DNA of 64,000 nucleotides from Actinacidiphila alni (GCF_900112845.1 NZ_FONG01000030.1:16386-80385), one strand, 5' to 3'. Shown: positions 1-8,009, counted from the stretch's first letter. Notes: generated by a model not told the origin, from the letters alone. Made by a program: numbers and translations.

Positions 1-897
1 CACCCCGTCTTCAAGGACGGCGCCTTCACCGCCAACGACCGCGACGTGCGCCGCTTCGCGCTGCGCAAGACCATCCGCAACATCGACCTCGCCGCGGAAC
101 TCGGCGCCGAGACCTATGTCGCCTGGGGCGGCCGGGAGGGCGCGGAGTCCGGCGCGGCCAAGGACGTCCGGGTCGCGCTGGACCGGATGAAGGAAGCCTT
201 CGACCTGCTCGGCGAGTACGTCATCGAGCAGGGCTACGACCTGCGGTTCGCCGTGGAGCCCAAGCCGAACGAGCCGCGCGGCGACATCCTGCTGCCGACC
301 GTCGGCCACGCGCTGGCCTTCATCAACTCCCTGGAGCGGCCCGACATCGTCGGCGTCAACCCCGAGGTCGGCCACGAGCAGATGGCCGGGCTCAACTTCC
401 CGCACGGCATCGCCCAGGCGCTGTGGCACGGCAAGCTCTTCCACCTCGACCTCAACGGCCAGACCGGCATCAAGTACGACCAGGACCTGCGCTTCGGCGC
501 CGGCGACCTGCGCTCGGCCTTCTGGCTGGTCGACCTGCTGGAGACGGCCGGCTACCAGGGCCCGCGGCACTTCGACTTCAAGCCGCCGCGCACCGAGGAC
601 TACGCGGGCGTGTGGGCGTCGGCCGCCGGCTGCATGCGCAACTACCTGATCCTCAAGGAGCGGGCCGCCGCCTTCCGCGCCGACCCCGAGGTCCAGGAGG
701 CGCTGCGCGCCTCGCGCCTGGACGAGCTGGCGCTCACCACGCGCGGCGAGGGCGAGTCGCTCAGCGAGGGCCTGGCCGCGCTGCTCGCCGACCGCAGCGC
801 CTACGAGGACTTCGACGCGAACGCCGCGGGCGAGCGCGGCATGGCCTTCGAGCACCTCGACCAGCTCGCCATGGACCACCTGCTCGGCGCCCGGTAG
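1..897 (+). CDS. xylA: Xylose isomerase, 3' part (5' end outside window)
   Basis: Interconverts D-xylose and D-xylulose in the cytoplasm; Streptomyces enzymes are metal-dependent TIM-barrel tetramers. The visible 298 residues are about three quarters of the usual ~388. Family motifs include EPKPNEP, NPEVGHEQMAG, a metal-binding stretch around HLDLNGQTGIKYDQD, and FDFKPPRTED. The frame is open from base 1 and ends at TAG 895-897, so the true start lies upstream. The internal ATG-like starts are not the gene start. The next gene begins 119 bases later with its own ribosome-binding site, so co-transcription is uncertain. Confidence 0.95.
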   Translation, partial: HPVFKDGAFTANDRDVRRFALRKTIRNIDLAAELGAETYVAWGGREGAESGAAKDVRVALDRMKEAFDLLGEYVIEQGYDLRFAVEPKPNEPRGDILLPTVGHALAFINSLERPDIVGVNPEVGHEQMAGLNFPHGIAQALWHGKLFHLDLNGQTGIKYDQDLRFGAGDLRSAFWLVDLLETAGYQGPRHFDFKPPRTEDYAGVWASAAGCMRNYLILKERAAAFRADPEVQEALRASRLDELALTTRGEGESLSEGLAALLADRSAYEDFDANAAGERGMAFEHLDQLAMDHLLGAR

Positions 898-1016
898 TCC
901 CCGACCGTGCCGCCGCCCGGCCCCCGGCATTGCGCCGATCGGGGCCCGGCGGCGGCGCCGTCGCGCCCGGGGTGCGAGGCTGGGGAGGTCCGCCCGACCG
1001 CGCACCAGGGAGAGCC

Positions 1017-1412
1017 GTGCCCGAGCCGACCGAACCGCTGCGCACCACCTTCACCGCCGTCGTCCTCGACGCGCCCGACGCCCACGAGCTGGCCGCCTTC
1101 TACCGCCGCCTGCTCGGCTGGACCACCGACCAGGACGAGGCCGACTGGGTCAAGCTCGCGCCGCCCGGCGGCGGCACCGCGCTGTCCTTCCAGACCGAGC
1201 CGCTGTTCACCCGGCCCGTCTGGCCGTCCACCGCCGAGGCGCAGCAGATGATGCTGCACCTGGACTTCGAGGTGCCCGACCTGGACGAGGCCGCCCGCCT
1301 CGCCGTCGCGCACGGCGCCGTCCCGGCCGAATTCCAGCCCCAGGACGACGTCCGGGTCTTCCTGGACCCGGCGGGCCACCCCTTCTGCCTGTGGGTGCGC
1401 ACCGACACCTGA
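1017..1412 (+). CDS. VOC/glyoxalase-fold protein
   Basis: A 131-residue single-module vicinal-oxygen-chelate protein. It begins with a beta strand and DAPDAHELAAFYRRLLGW, the usual start of the fold, and ends with VRVFLDPAGHPFCLWV, the usual last metal-side strand. The GTG start at 1017 is chosen because a purine-rich CAGGGAGAG lies just upstream; the open frame extends much further back only because it shadows xylA. VOC proteins may be isomerases, dioxygenases or drug-binding proteins, and nothing in the sequence identifies the substrate. Family assignment is firm, function unknown. Confidence 0.8.
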   Translation: MPEPTEPLRTTFTAVVLDAPDAHELAAFYRRLLGWTTDQDEADWVKLAPPGGGTALSFQTEPLFTRPVWPSTAEAQQMMLHLDFEVPDLDEAARLAVAHGAVPAEFQPQDDVRVFLDPAGHPFCLWVRTDT

Positions 1413-1559
1413 CCCCCCCGCCGAAGAGTCCGGAGAAAAAACCTCGCCGATACGCGTGAGGGACGCCGGGCAGGCGGTGTCTCAACAGATGTCAGGGCCC
1501 ACAAGGCCGTCACGTGCACCGCGCGGCCGGTGCACCGCGTACACCAGGGAGATCCGGAA

Positions 1560-2072
1560 ATGGCGACGACGAAGTCCGCGGCACCGGTATCGGCTCAGCG
1601 CACGGACAGCGACCTCACCGAACTGTCGTCCGGCGGCGACGAGAGGGGCCTCCAGGAGCGCGGCGGCGGCACCTTCCGGGTGCCGGCCGAACGCGGCCGT
1701 ACCTCCATCGCCAATTCGGTCGTGGAGAAGATCGCCGGCATGGCCGCCCGCGAGGTGCTGGGCGTGCACGACTTCGGCGGCAGCCTCGCCCGCAGCCTGG
1801 GCGCCATGCGCGACCGCGTCCCCGGCGGCCGCCCCAACGTCACCCGCGGCGTCAAGGTCGAGGTCGGCGAGAAGCAGACCGCCGTCGACCTGGAACTGGT
1901 CGTCGAGTACGGCGTGGCGATCACCGATGTGTCCGCCGACGTACGGGAGAACGTGGTCTCCGCCGTCGAGCGGATGACCGGCCTCGAGGTCGTCGAGGTC
2001 AACGTCTCGATCGTGGACGTGCACCTGCCCAACGAAGAGGACGACATCCCGTCCGAGGGCCGGGTCCAGTAG
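1560..2072 (+). CDS. Asp23/Gls24 family envelope stress protein
   Basis: A 170-residue member of the Asp23/Gls24 (DUF322) family. A low-complexity N-terminal 50 residues is followed by the core NSVVEKIAGMAAREVLGVHDFGG and then VDLELVVEYGVAITDVSADVRENVVSAVERMTGLEVVEVNVSIVDV. Proteins of this family act at the cell envelope under stress, often membrane-anchored by partners. The ATG at 1560 is chosen because GGGAG lies 8-12 bases upstream. It precedes an ECF sigma gene and two further Asp23-like genes, so it probably belongs to the same regulon or operon. Confidence 0.85.
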   Translation: MATTKSAAPVSAQRTDSDLTELSSGGDERGLQERGGGTFRVPAERGRTSIANSVVEKIAGMAAREVLGVHDFGGSLARSLGAMRDRVPGGRPNVTRGVKVEVGEKQTAVDLELVVEYGVAITDVSADVRENVVSAVERMTGLEVVEVNVSIVDVHLPNEEDDIPSEGRVQ

Positions 2073-2211
2073 CCGTCCGGGCGGGGGCGCCGGAAGCCGC
2101 CCGGCGCCCCCGACGACCGCCCGACCGCCCCCACCCGCCGGTGCCGATCTGGATGGACGACCTTGATCAGCCTGTACGTGCCCCTGCCCGCCGCGGACCC
2201 GGCGGGACGCC

Positions 2212-2838
2212 GTGTCCGATGAGCAGCCCGGGGCGGCGCCGCCCGGCCGGCCGGACGCGGCGCCGGCGGCCCGTGCGGACGCTCCCGCCGCGCCGGTCCG
2301 CGAGGACGACCTGCTGGTCGCCCGCGCGAGCGAGGGCGACGACGAGGCGTTCGAGATCCTGGTCCGCCGGCACACCCCCGACCTGCTGCGGCTGGCCCGC
2401 AGACTGCTCGGCAGCGACGCGGAGGCGGAGGACGCCGTGCAGGACGCGTACGTCAGCGCGTGGCGGCGGCTGCCGGAATTCCGCAGGACAGCGGCGTTCA
2501 GCACCTGGATGTACCGCATCGTGACGAACCGCTGCCTCAATGTGCTGCGCGCCCGCCGCCCCACCCAGCCCCTGGAGTCGATGACCGTCGAACCCGCCGC
2601 CCCCGAATACCTGTCCTCGCCCGCCCGCGCCGCGGAGTCCGCCGCGTCGGCCGAGGCGCTGCACCGCGCGCTGGCCGGGCTGACCCCGGAGCAGCGGGCG
2701 TGCTGGGTGCTGCGCGAATTCCACGGCCTGACGTACGACGAGATCGCCGCCGCCGTGGGCATCGGTGAACCGGCCGTCCGGGGACGGATCTTCCGGGCCC
2801 GCCGCTATCTGACGGAGGCGATGGCCACATGGCGCTAG
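2212..2838 (+). CDS. ECF-type RNA polymerase sigma factor
   Basis: A 208-residue sigma-70 family protein. After a 30-residue Ala/Pro-rich extension comes region 2 (LVARASEGDDEAFEILVRRH, then DAEAEDAVQDAYVSAWRRLPEFR and FSTWMYRIVTNRCLNVL). Region 4 follows (LAGLTPEQRACWVLREFHGLTYDEIAAAVGIGEPAVRGRIFRARR, quoted here only as family landmarks separated by residues 140-200). The GTG start at 2212 gives the expected domain length. Its end overlaps the next gene by ten bases, which implies translational coupling. The partner proteins suggest control of an envelope-stress response; that role is inferred. Confidence 0.88.
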   Translation: MSDEQPGAAPPGRPDAAPAARADAPAAPVREDDLLVARASEGDDEAFEILVRRHTPDLLRLARRLLGSDAEAEDAVQDAYVSAWRRLPEFRRTAAFSTWMYRIVTNRCLNVLRARRPTQPLESMTVEPAAPEYLSSPARAAESAASAEALHRALAGLTPEQRACWVLREFHGLTYDEIAAAVGIGEPAVRGRIFRARRYLTEAMATWR

Positions 2839-3437
2839 ACGACGAACTGCTGCCCTGCGGAGCCTCCCTGGCCGACCTGTGGGAGGACGGCGCGCCCGCG
2901 CCCGGCCACGAGGACTGCCCGTACTGCCGTGACTCGCTGGCCGAACTGGGCCGGCTCGACCAGGCCGTGCACCAGGCGCTCGCGGTCCGCGACCTGCCCG
3001 CGCCGGACCTGGCCGCCCGGGTGATGGACCTGGTACGGACCGAACTGCGGCCCGGCCGGCTGGTGCCGCTCGGCGCCGCCGACGCCGACGACTGGATCAC
3101 CGAGACCGCCGCCACCCGGCTGTTCCGGCAGGCCGCCGACACCCTTCCCGGTGTCGCCGCCGGGAGCTGCCGGATCACCGCGGCCCGCGAGCCCGCCCGC
3201 TATCTGCTGCCCGGCGCACCGCTGCCGAGGGTGCCGCTGCGGGTGCGCCTGGAAGTGGCCGTCGACCTCAGCCGTACGGTGCCCGAGGTCGCCGCGGCCG
3301 TACGCGAACGGGTGCTGGACGCCGCGCACGCCGTGATCGGCCTGGACATCGCCGAGGTGGACGTCTCGGTGGTCGACCTGCTCGACGAAGGAACGGACGA
3401 CGGAGCAGGCGACGGGACGGGGGAGGGATCGGGGTGA
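2829..3437 (+). CDS. Putative anti-sigma-like protein with CxxC motif and Asp23-like C-terminus
   Basis: A 202-residue protein whose start overlaps the sigma gene, the classical arrangement for an anti-sigma factor. The N-terminal part carries GHEDCPYCRDSLAELGRLD, a His-Cys-x-x-Cys motif reminiscent of zinc-binding anti-sigma domains. Residues ~120-190 look Asp23/Gls24-like: VPLRVRLEVAVDLSRTVPEV followed by VLDAAHAVIGLDIAEVDVSVVDL. There is no transmembrane segment. I infer a soluble regulator tying sigma activity to Asp23 partners. It could equally be an ordinary Asp23 paralogue with an incidental CxxC. Confidence 0.6.
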   Translation: MALDDELLPCGASLADLWEDGAPAPGHEDCPYCRDSLAELGRLDQAVHQALAVRDLPAPDLAARVMDLVRTELRPGRLVPLGAADADDWITETAATRLFRQAADTLPGVAAGSCRITAAREPARYLLPGAPLPRVPLRVRLEVAVDLSRTVPEVAAAVRERVLDAAHAVIGLDIAEVDVSVVDLLDEGTDDGAGDGTGEGSG

Positions 3438-3763
3438 TGAATCCGATGACCGGATCACCGCAGGAGCGCGGGACGGAACTGGCCGTGGCCCGCGCGGTGG
3501 CGGCCGTCCCGGGCGTGGCCTACCTCAGCCCGCGGCTGACGGACCGGCTGCGGTCCCGTACGGCGCCCGGCGTCACCGTACGGCTGCACACCGCGCCCGA
3601 CCGGTGGGAGGTGGCCATAGCGCTGGCCGTCCGCACCGGACACCAGGCCGCCAGGACCGCGCAGCAGGTGCGGGAGGCGGTCACCGAGGCGGTGCACAGC
3701 ACGTATCCGCAGACGCTGACCACACCGGTACGGGTGACGGTGACGGTCACCGCGATCGTCTGA
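3434..3763 (+). CDS. Small Asp23/Gls24-like protein
   Basis: A 109-residue protein in a GTGA overlap with the upstream stop codon; an ATG one codon later is an alternative start. The core WEVAIALAVRTGHQAARTAQQVREAVTEAV ends in TPVRVTVTVTAIV, which matches the shape of an Asp23 domain stripped of its leader. It is the third Asp23-like gene within 2.3 kb, and coupling makes co-expression with the sigma factor likely. Role probably structural at the membrane; no catalytic residues are evident. Confidence 0.6.
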   Translation: MMNPMTGSPQERGTELAVARAVAAVPGVAYLSPRLTDRLRSRTAPGVTVRLHTAPDRWEVAIALAVRTGHQAARTAQQVREAVTEAVHSTYPQTLTTPVRVTVTVTAIV

Positions 3764-3848
3764 GACCGTCCGCGGAAATCGGGCGTGACGTTCGCCCGGG
3801 AGCGGTGTCCAACCAGCAGACCCGACGCGAGAGAGGACACCGACGACG

Positions 3849-4163
3849 ATGGACGCCCCGTACTCGTTCACCTGCACGGCCGAGGTCGGCGACGACGGGA
3901 TACTCGCGCTCCGCCCGCGCGGCGACATCGACATCGCGGCCCGGTCCGTCCTCACCCACGCCCAGCTCGCCCTCCGCCCCGGCCTGCGCGGCGTCCACCT
4001 CGACTTCGACGCGGTGCCCTTCATGGACACCACCGTGCTGCGCTTCCTCAGCAGCCTGCACGCCCGCTGCTCCGCCTTCGCCGTCCCGCTGCGGATCACC
4101 GGCCTGCGCCCCCAGCACCACCGCCTGCTGACCCTCGCGGAATACCGCCTCCCCACCACCTGA
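3849..4163 (+). CDS. STAS-domain protein (anti-sigma factor antagonist-like)
   Basis: A 104-residue single STAS domain: a beta strand pair (FTCTAEVGDDGILALRPRGDIDI), the LHLDFDAVPFMDTTVLRFLSSLH-type central segment read here as VHLDFDAV..FMDTTVLRFL, and a C-terminal LRITGLRP strand. In anti-sigma antagonists the phosphorylated Ser lies in the DSSG loop; here the loop reads MDTTVL, so Thr would be the phospho-acceptor if one exists. It follows the Asp23/sigma group after 85 bases and may regulate an unlinked anti-sigma kinase. Confidence 0.8.
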   Translation: MDAPYSFTCTAEVGDDGILALRPRGDIDIAARSVLTHAQLALRPGLRGVHLDFDAVPFMDTTVLRFLSSLHARCSAFAVPLRITGLRPQHHRLLTLAEYRLPTT

Positions 4164-4206
4164 CCGCGGCCGTGGCAGCTACACCTCCGTGGGCGCCCCG
4201 GTACCG

Positions 4207-4653
4207 CTACGGGGCGAGGCCGTCCGCGCGCAGGCCCGCAAGGATGGCCTCGCCGAGGGTGACGACGGCGCTCTGCGGGCGGACCATGACGGTGATCTCC
4301 TTGATCATGCCCGCGTCGTCGAACTGGAGCATGTCGATGCCGTGGATCTGCTTGCCGTTGACGGTCGTGCGGAAGAGCAGGACGGCGGAGGGGGCCGGGG
4401 TGCCGTCGCCGGTGGTGTCGGCGGTGCCGTCGAACTCCCCGATGTAGTGGAAGTCCTCGAAGGTGCGCACCAGTACGTGGAAGAGGCCGACGACCTGGTC
4501 CTTGCCCTCGAAGGGGGCGAATTTCACCGGGCTGAACAGCTTGATGTCGTCGGTGAAGAGGGCGGCGAGCGCCGCGACGTCGCCCGCCTCGGCGGCGTCG
4601 TGGAAACGGGACGGGTCTGCTGCGGACACGAGCGGCTCCTTACTCATGGACAC
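4207..4653 (-). CDS. NTF2-like / SnoaL-fold protein
   Basis: A 148-residue single-domain protein of the nuclear-transport-factor-2 superfamily: FHDAAEAGDVAALAALFTDDIKL near the N-terminus, then FEGKDQVVGLFHVL and a closing strand pattern IHGIDMLQFDDAGMIKEITVMVRP. Such proteins are isomerases, cyclases or ligand binders; the substrate cannot be read from sequence. The GTG at 4653 is preferred because AGGAGAA sits seven bases upstream on the minus strand; an ATG two codons later is possible. Transcribed divergently from a PadR regulator, which probably controls it. Confidence 0.8.
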   Translation of the reverse strand: MSMSKEPLVSAADPSRFHDAAEAGDVAALAALFTDDIKLFSPVKFAPFEGKDQVVGLFHVLVRTFEDFHYIGEFDGTADTTGDGTPAPSAVLLFRTTVNGKQIHGIDMLQFDDAGMIKEITVMVRPQSAVVTLGEAILAGLRADGLAP

Positions 4654-4690
4654 TCACGGATTCTCCTGGCTACTCATGGCTACTCATGGA
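4641..4690. repeat. Five tandem 10-bp units in divergent promoter
   Basis: Five contiguous decamers read TACTCATGGA, CACTCACGGA, TTCTCCTGGC, TACTCATGGC, TACTCATGGA. The period is exactly 10 bp, about one DNA helical turn. They cover the leader, ribosome-binding site and first codons of the NTF2-like gene and reach toward the PadR promoter. The phasing suggests protein binding or recent slippage expansion. Confidence 0.75.
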
Positions 4691-4718
4691 TCTGAATAGT
4701 CACTTTCTTGAGTATGAT
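4681..4718 (+). promoter_or_regulatory. Candidate padR promoter and operator
   Basis: TATGAT at 4713-4718 is a near-consensus -10 hexamer on the plus strand; no good -35 is visible. TACTCA (4681-4686) and its inverse TGAGTA (4709-4714) form an inverted repeat whose right arm overlaps the -10. This fits autorepression by the PadR protein encoded 40 bases downstream, which is an inference. Confidence 0.4.
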
Positions 4719-4757
4719 GGCAGCAGCGTACGACCGGAAGAGCCGAGGAGGCAGGCG

Positions 4758-5321
4758 ATGGCCCTGCGGCACGCGGTGCTCGCCGCCCTGCTGGACGACG
4801 AGCTGAGCGGCTACCAGCTGGCCAAGGCGTTCAATGTCGGCGTCGCCAACTTCTGGCACGCGCTGCCGCAGCAGCTCTACGCCGAACTCGCCAGGCTGGA
4901 GACGGACGGCCTGGTCACCGGCCGCGAGGTCGTCCAGGACACCCGCCCCAACAAACGCCTCTTCCGCGTCACCGACGCGGGACTGGCCGAGCTGGAACGC
5001 TTCGCCGCGACCGCCGCGAAACCCTCCTTCGTCCGCGACGAACTCCTGGTCAAGGTGCAGACCGCCGACCGGATCGGCACCGGGGCGGTCATCGAACAGC
5101 TCGTGGAGCGCGCCGAGTTCGCCGCCGCCAAGATCGAGCTGTTCACCTCACTCCTCGAAAAGATCCGCGGCGACCGCGACGAGGAGGACTTCCTGCTCCA
5201 CGGCACGCGCATCGGCCCGTATCTGACCTGCCTGCGCGGCCTGGCCTTCGAACAGGGCAACAAGGACTGGTGCGAACGCAGCGCGGCGGTGCTGCGGGCA
5301 CGTCGGTCCGCGGAGGTCTGA
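4758..5321 (+). CDS. PadR family transcriptional regulator
   Basis: A 187-residue repressor-like protein. The N-terminal winged helix reads MALRHAVLAALLDDELSGYQLAKAF...FWHALPQQLYAELARLETDGLV, with the wing at QDTRPNKRLFRVTDAGLAELERF. The C-terminal half (residues ~100-185) is the helical PadR dimerisation domain. PadR proteins usually sense phenolics or drugs and repress a neighbouring transporter or enzyme gene. The ATG at 4758 follows GAGGAGGCAGG; an upstream in-frame ATG at 4686 lies inside the repeat array and lacks a ribosome-binding site. Likely targets are itself and the divergent NTF2-like gene. Confidence 0.88.
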   Translation: MALRHAVLAALLDDELSGYQLAKAFNVGVANFWHALPQQLYAELARLETDGLVTGREVVQDTRPNKRLFRVTDAGLAELERFAATAAKPSFVRDELLVKVQTADRIGTGAVIEQLVERAEFAAAKIELFTSLLEKIRGDRDEEDFLLHGTRIGPYLTCLRGLAFEQGNKDWCERSAAVLRARRSAEV

Positions 5322-5343
5322 ACGCGGCACTACGCTCGGGTCC

Positions 5344-6501
5344 ATGAGCGATCAGCACAGCGGGCATCAGCACTTCGAGACCCTCGCGATCCACGCCGGC
5401 CAGGCGGCGGACGCGCAGACCGGCGCCGTCGTCACGCCGATCTACCAGGTGTCGACCTACAAGCAGGACGGCGTCGGCGGGCTGCGCGGCGGCTACGAGT
5501 ACAGCCGGTCGGCCAACCCGACCAGGACCGCGCTGGAACAGAACCTCGCGGCCCTGGAAGGCGGCAGCCGCGGCCTGGCCTTCGCCTCCGGACTCGCCGC
5601 CGAGGACTGCCTGCTGCGTACGGTGCTCGCGCCCGGCGACCACGTGGTGATCCCCGACGACGCGTACGGCGGCACCTTCCGGCTGTTCGCCAAGGTCGTG
5701 GAGCGCTGGGGCGTCACCTGGTCGGTCGCCGACACCTCCGACGTCCAGGCGGTACGGGACGCGGTCCGCCCGGAGACCAGGCTGATCTGGGTCGAGACGC
5801 CCTCCAACCCGCTGCTCGGCATCACCGACATCGCGGCGCTGGCCGGTGTCGCCCGGCAGGCCGGGGTCCGCCTCGTGGTGGACAACACCTTCGCCAGCCC
5901 CTACCTCCAGCAGCCGCTCGCGCTCGGCGCGGACGTCGTCGTGCACTCCACGACCAAGTACATGGGCGGCCACTCCGACGTGGTCGGCGGCGCCCTGATC
6001 ACCTCCGACGCCGCGCTCGGCGAGGAGTTGGCGTACCACCAGAACGCGATGGGCGCGGTCGCGGGGCCGATGGACGCCTGGCTGGTGATGCGCGGCGTGA
6101 AGACCCTCGCGGTACGGATGGACCGGCACAGCGCCAACGCGGGCCGGATCGCGGAGATGCTGGCCGCGCACCCGAAGGTCGCGCAGGTCTACTACCCGGG
6201 CCTGCCCGAGCACCCGGGCCACGAGGTGGCCGCCAAGCAGATGAAGGCGTTCGGCGGCATGGTGTCCTTCCGCGTCGCGGGCGGCGAGGAGGCGGCCGTC
6301 GCGGTCTGCGACCGCGCGAAGCTCTTCACGCTCGGCGAATCCCTGGGCGGCGTCGAGTCGTTGATCGAGCACCCGGGCCGGATGACGCACGCCTCGGTGG
6401 CCGGATCCGCCCTGGAGGTCCCCGCCGATCTGGTACGGCTGTCGGTCGGCATCGAGGCCGTCGACGACCTCCTGGCGGACCTCAGCCAGGCCCTCGGCTG
6501 A
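5344..6501 (+). CDS. metB: Cystathionine gamma-synthase
   Basis: A 385-residue PLP enzyme of trans-sulfuration. It condenses an O-activated homoserine with cysteine to cystathionine. Landmarks are YEYSRSANPTRTALEQNLAALEGG, the phosphate-binding GLAFASGLAAEDCLLRT, and the Schiff-base lysine at residue 205 within VVHSTTKYMGGHSDVVGGA. SLGGVESLIEHPGRMTHAS near the C-terminus is typical of the Cys/Met PLP family. Length matches the family. Only 22 bases separate it from the padR stop. Close relatives include cystathionine gamma-lyase, so the direction of the pathway is not absolutely fixed by sequence. Confidence 0.9.
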   Translation: MSDQHSGHQHFETLAIHAGQAADAQTGAVVTPIYQVSTYKQDGVGGLRGGYEYSRSANPTRTALEQNLAALEGGSRGLAFASGLAAEDCLLRTVLAPGDHVVIPDDAYGGTFRLFAKVVERWGVTWSVADTSDVQAVRDAVRPETRLIWVETPSNPLLGITDIAALAGVARQAGVRLVVDNTFASPYLQQPLALGADVVVHSTTKYMGGHSDVVGGALITSDAALGEELAYHQNAMGAVAGPMDAWLVMRGVKTLAVRMDRHSANAGRIAEMLAAHPKVAQVYYPGLPEHPGHEVAAKQMKAFGGMVSFRVAGGEEAAVAVCDRAKLFTLGESLGGVESLIEHPGRMTHASVAGSALEVPADLVRLSVGIEAVDDLLADLSQALG

Positions 6502-6634
6502 CCCCCGACTTCCGCTCGACCCGGGCGCGTTCGGACGGCCCGGACGCGCCCGAGGCCGTCCCGGGCGCGCTCAAGCCGTCACGGGTGCGGGGCTCGACCC
6601 GGGCGCCCGGCCGGACGCACGCGCCCGGCCGTCA

Positions 6635-6898
6635 TCAGCCCAGCGCCGACCACCAGTTGCCGTTCGGCGTCGTCGTCGCCGGGTCGTCGTCCGGCCAGTA
6701 GAGGACGGCCAGCACGATCGCGGCCGCCAGCGCGGCCAGCACCAGCGCCGTCACGACGAGCCGAACGACCCGGCGGCGGCGGACGATCCGCCGTCCGCGC
6801 GTCATCGCGCGGACGGCGAGGTCGACCGGCACCACCGGGTGCGGGGTGTCCAGCAGCCGCCGCACCTCGTCGTCGCGGCGGTTCGGCAGCCGGCTCAC
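6635..6898 (-). CDS. Small single-pass membrane protein coupled to sigma factor gene
   Basis: An 87-residue protein whose GTG start (6898) forms a GTGA overlap with the stop of the upstream sigma gene. A basic cytoplasmic half (DEVRRLLDTPHPVVPVDLAVRAMTRGRRIVRRRR) is followed by one transmembrane helix (VVRLVVTALVLAALAAAIVLAVLYW) and a short outside tail ending NGNWWSALG. Position and topology are what a minimal membrane anti-sigma factor would have, but there is no zinc-finger motif. No named family recognised. Confidence 0.65.
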   Translation of the reverse strand: MSRLPNRRDDEVRRLLDTPHPVVPVDLAVRAMTRGRRIVRRRRVVRLVVTALVLAALAAAIVLAVLYWPDDDPATTTPNGNWWSALG

Positions 6899-7416
6899 GG
6901 CGCCACCGCGCTCGGCCGCCGCTCCGGCACCGACCGCGCCGCGGGCGGCTGCCGGTCGCCGTTCCTGCTGCGCAGCGTCGCCGTCGCGTGCGCGCACAGC
7001 GTGCGCACCCGCTCGTCGGGCAGCCCGAGCTGGGCGGCGGTCTGCTCCTCCGCGATGCCCTCGAAGAACCGCATCACGACAATCAGCCGCTCCTGTCGGC
7101 CGAGCCGGTCCAGGGTGCCGCCGCGCGGGCGCTGCCACCACGGGCGGTAGGCGAAGCGCCGCACGAGTTCGCTCCTGGCCCGCTCGTACGGGTCCTCGGC
7201 GCGCATCCTGAACCAGTTGGCGTAGACGTGCGCGAGGGTCGCGGTCAGCAGCCGGTCGGCGCCCTCGGGGTCGCCCGCGAGGAGGGTGGCTGCGTGCAGC
7301 AGGCGGCCCGCCGCGCCCGCGGTGAACGCCGCGAATTCGGCGTCCCGGCGGATCTCCGCTGCTGCCCGGCGCTTCCCCACGCGGACATGGGACGGCAACC
7401 GGGCGTTCCGGGTCAA
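6895..7416 (-). CDS. SigE-family-like ECF sigma factor
   Basis: A 173-residue sigma-70-like protein. Region 2 is FAAFTAGAAGRLLHAATLLAGDPEGADRLLTATLAHVYANWFRM; region 4 is LDRLGRQERLIVVMRFFEGIAEEQTAAQLGLPDERVRTLCAHATATL, with the recognition helix near residues 125-150 (listed as landmarks). It resembles the SigE-type ECF subgroup common in actinobacteria. The TTG start at 7416 overlaps the MarR stop as TTGA; a downstream GTG (in HVRVGKR) is an alternative. The coupled downstream membrane protein is a candidate partner. Confidence 0.75.
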   Translation of the reverse strand: MTRNARLPSHVRVGKRRAAAEIRRDAEFAAFTAGAAGRLLHAATLLAGDPEGADRLLTATLAHVYANWFRMRAEDPYERARSELVRRFAYRPWWQRPRGGTLDRLGRQERLIVVMRFFEGIAEEQTAAQLGLPDERVRTLCAHATATLRSRNGDRQPPAARSVPERRPSAVAP

Positions 7417-8009
7417 GCCCCCTGCGGGTCCCCCGCGGTGGCGGTGCCGGCGCCGGTCGGCCCAGCGGTCCCACCGGCATCACCGGCCCCGGTCCCACCC
7501 CCGGCCTCGCCCCCCGTCCCGCCCTCCGCCTCGTCGCGCTGGCCGACCCCGGTGTGCCAGTCGGACAGCGAGGCGTTGAAGCGGGACAGCAGCTCGGTGA
7601 ACTGCTCGCGCTCCTGCGGCGTCCACTCGTCGGTGATCTCGGCCATCAGCTGCCGGCGCGAGTCCCGCACCGCGTCCAGCCGGGACCGGCCGCGCGGCGA
7701 GAGCGCCAGGACCACCGCCCGGCCGTCCTCCGGGTGCGAGGTGCGCTTGACCAGGCCGGTGTCGACCAGCGGGGCGACCTGACGGGTGACCGTGGAGGAG
7801 TCGATGCCCATCGCCTCGGCGAGCGCCTTGACACCCATCGGGCCCTCCCGGTCGAGCCGGTTGAGCAGCAGATAGGCGGCGCGGTCCATGGAGTTGCGGG
7901 CCTTGCCGACACCGCCCAGCCGCGTCTGTTCCGCGCGGCGGGCGAAAAGCGCGACCTGGTGCTGGAGGCGCTCAAGGAGTTCGGCCGAGGTCTCCGTGGG
8001 GTTGGACAT
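7413..8009 (-). CDS. MarR family transcriptional regulator
   Basis: A 198-residue protein with the MarR winged-helix core: MDRAAYLLLNRLDREGPMGVKALAEAMGIDSSTVTRQVAPLVDTGLV and the wing HPEDGRAVVLALSPRGRSRLDAV. The last ~45 residues are a Gly/Ala/Thr-rich tail not typical of the family and probably disordered. It is first in a three-gene minus-strand operon with a sigma factor and a membrane protein, all linked by 4-base overlaps, and faces ilvA. Ligand unknown. Confidence 0.85.
   Translation of the reverse strand: MSNPTETSAELLERLQHQVALFARRAEQTRLGGVGKARNSMDRAAYLLLNRLDREGPMGVKALAEAMGIDSSTVTRQVAPLVDTGLVKRTSHPEDGRAVVLALSPRGRSRLDAVRDSRRQLMAEITDEWTPQEREQFTELLSRFNASLSDWHTGVGQRDEAEGGTGGEAGGGTGAGDAGGTAGPTGAGTATAGDPQGA

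Noticed and set aside
4641..4690. CRISPR or mobile-element end
   Set aside because: Units are 10 bp and contiguous, with no spacers, cas genes or transposase.
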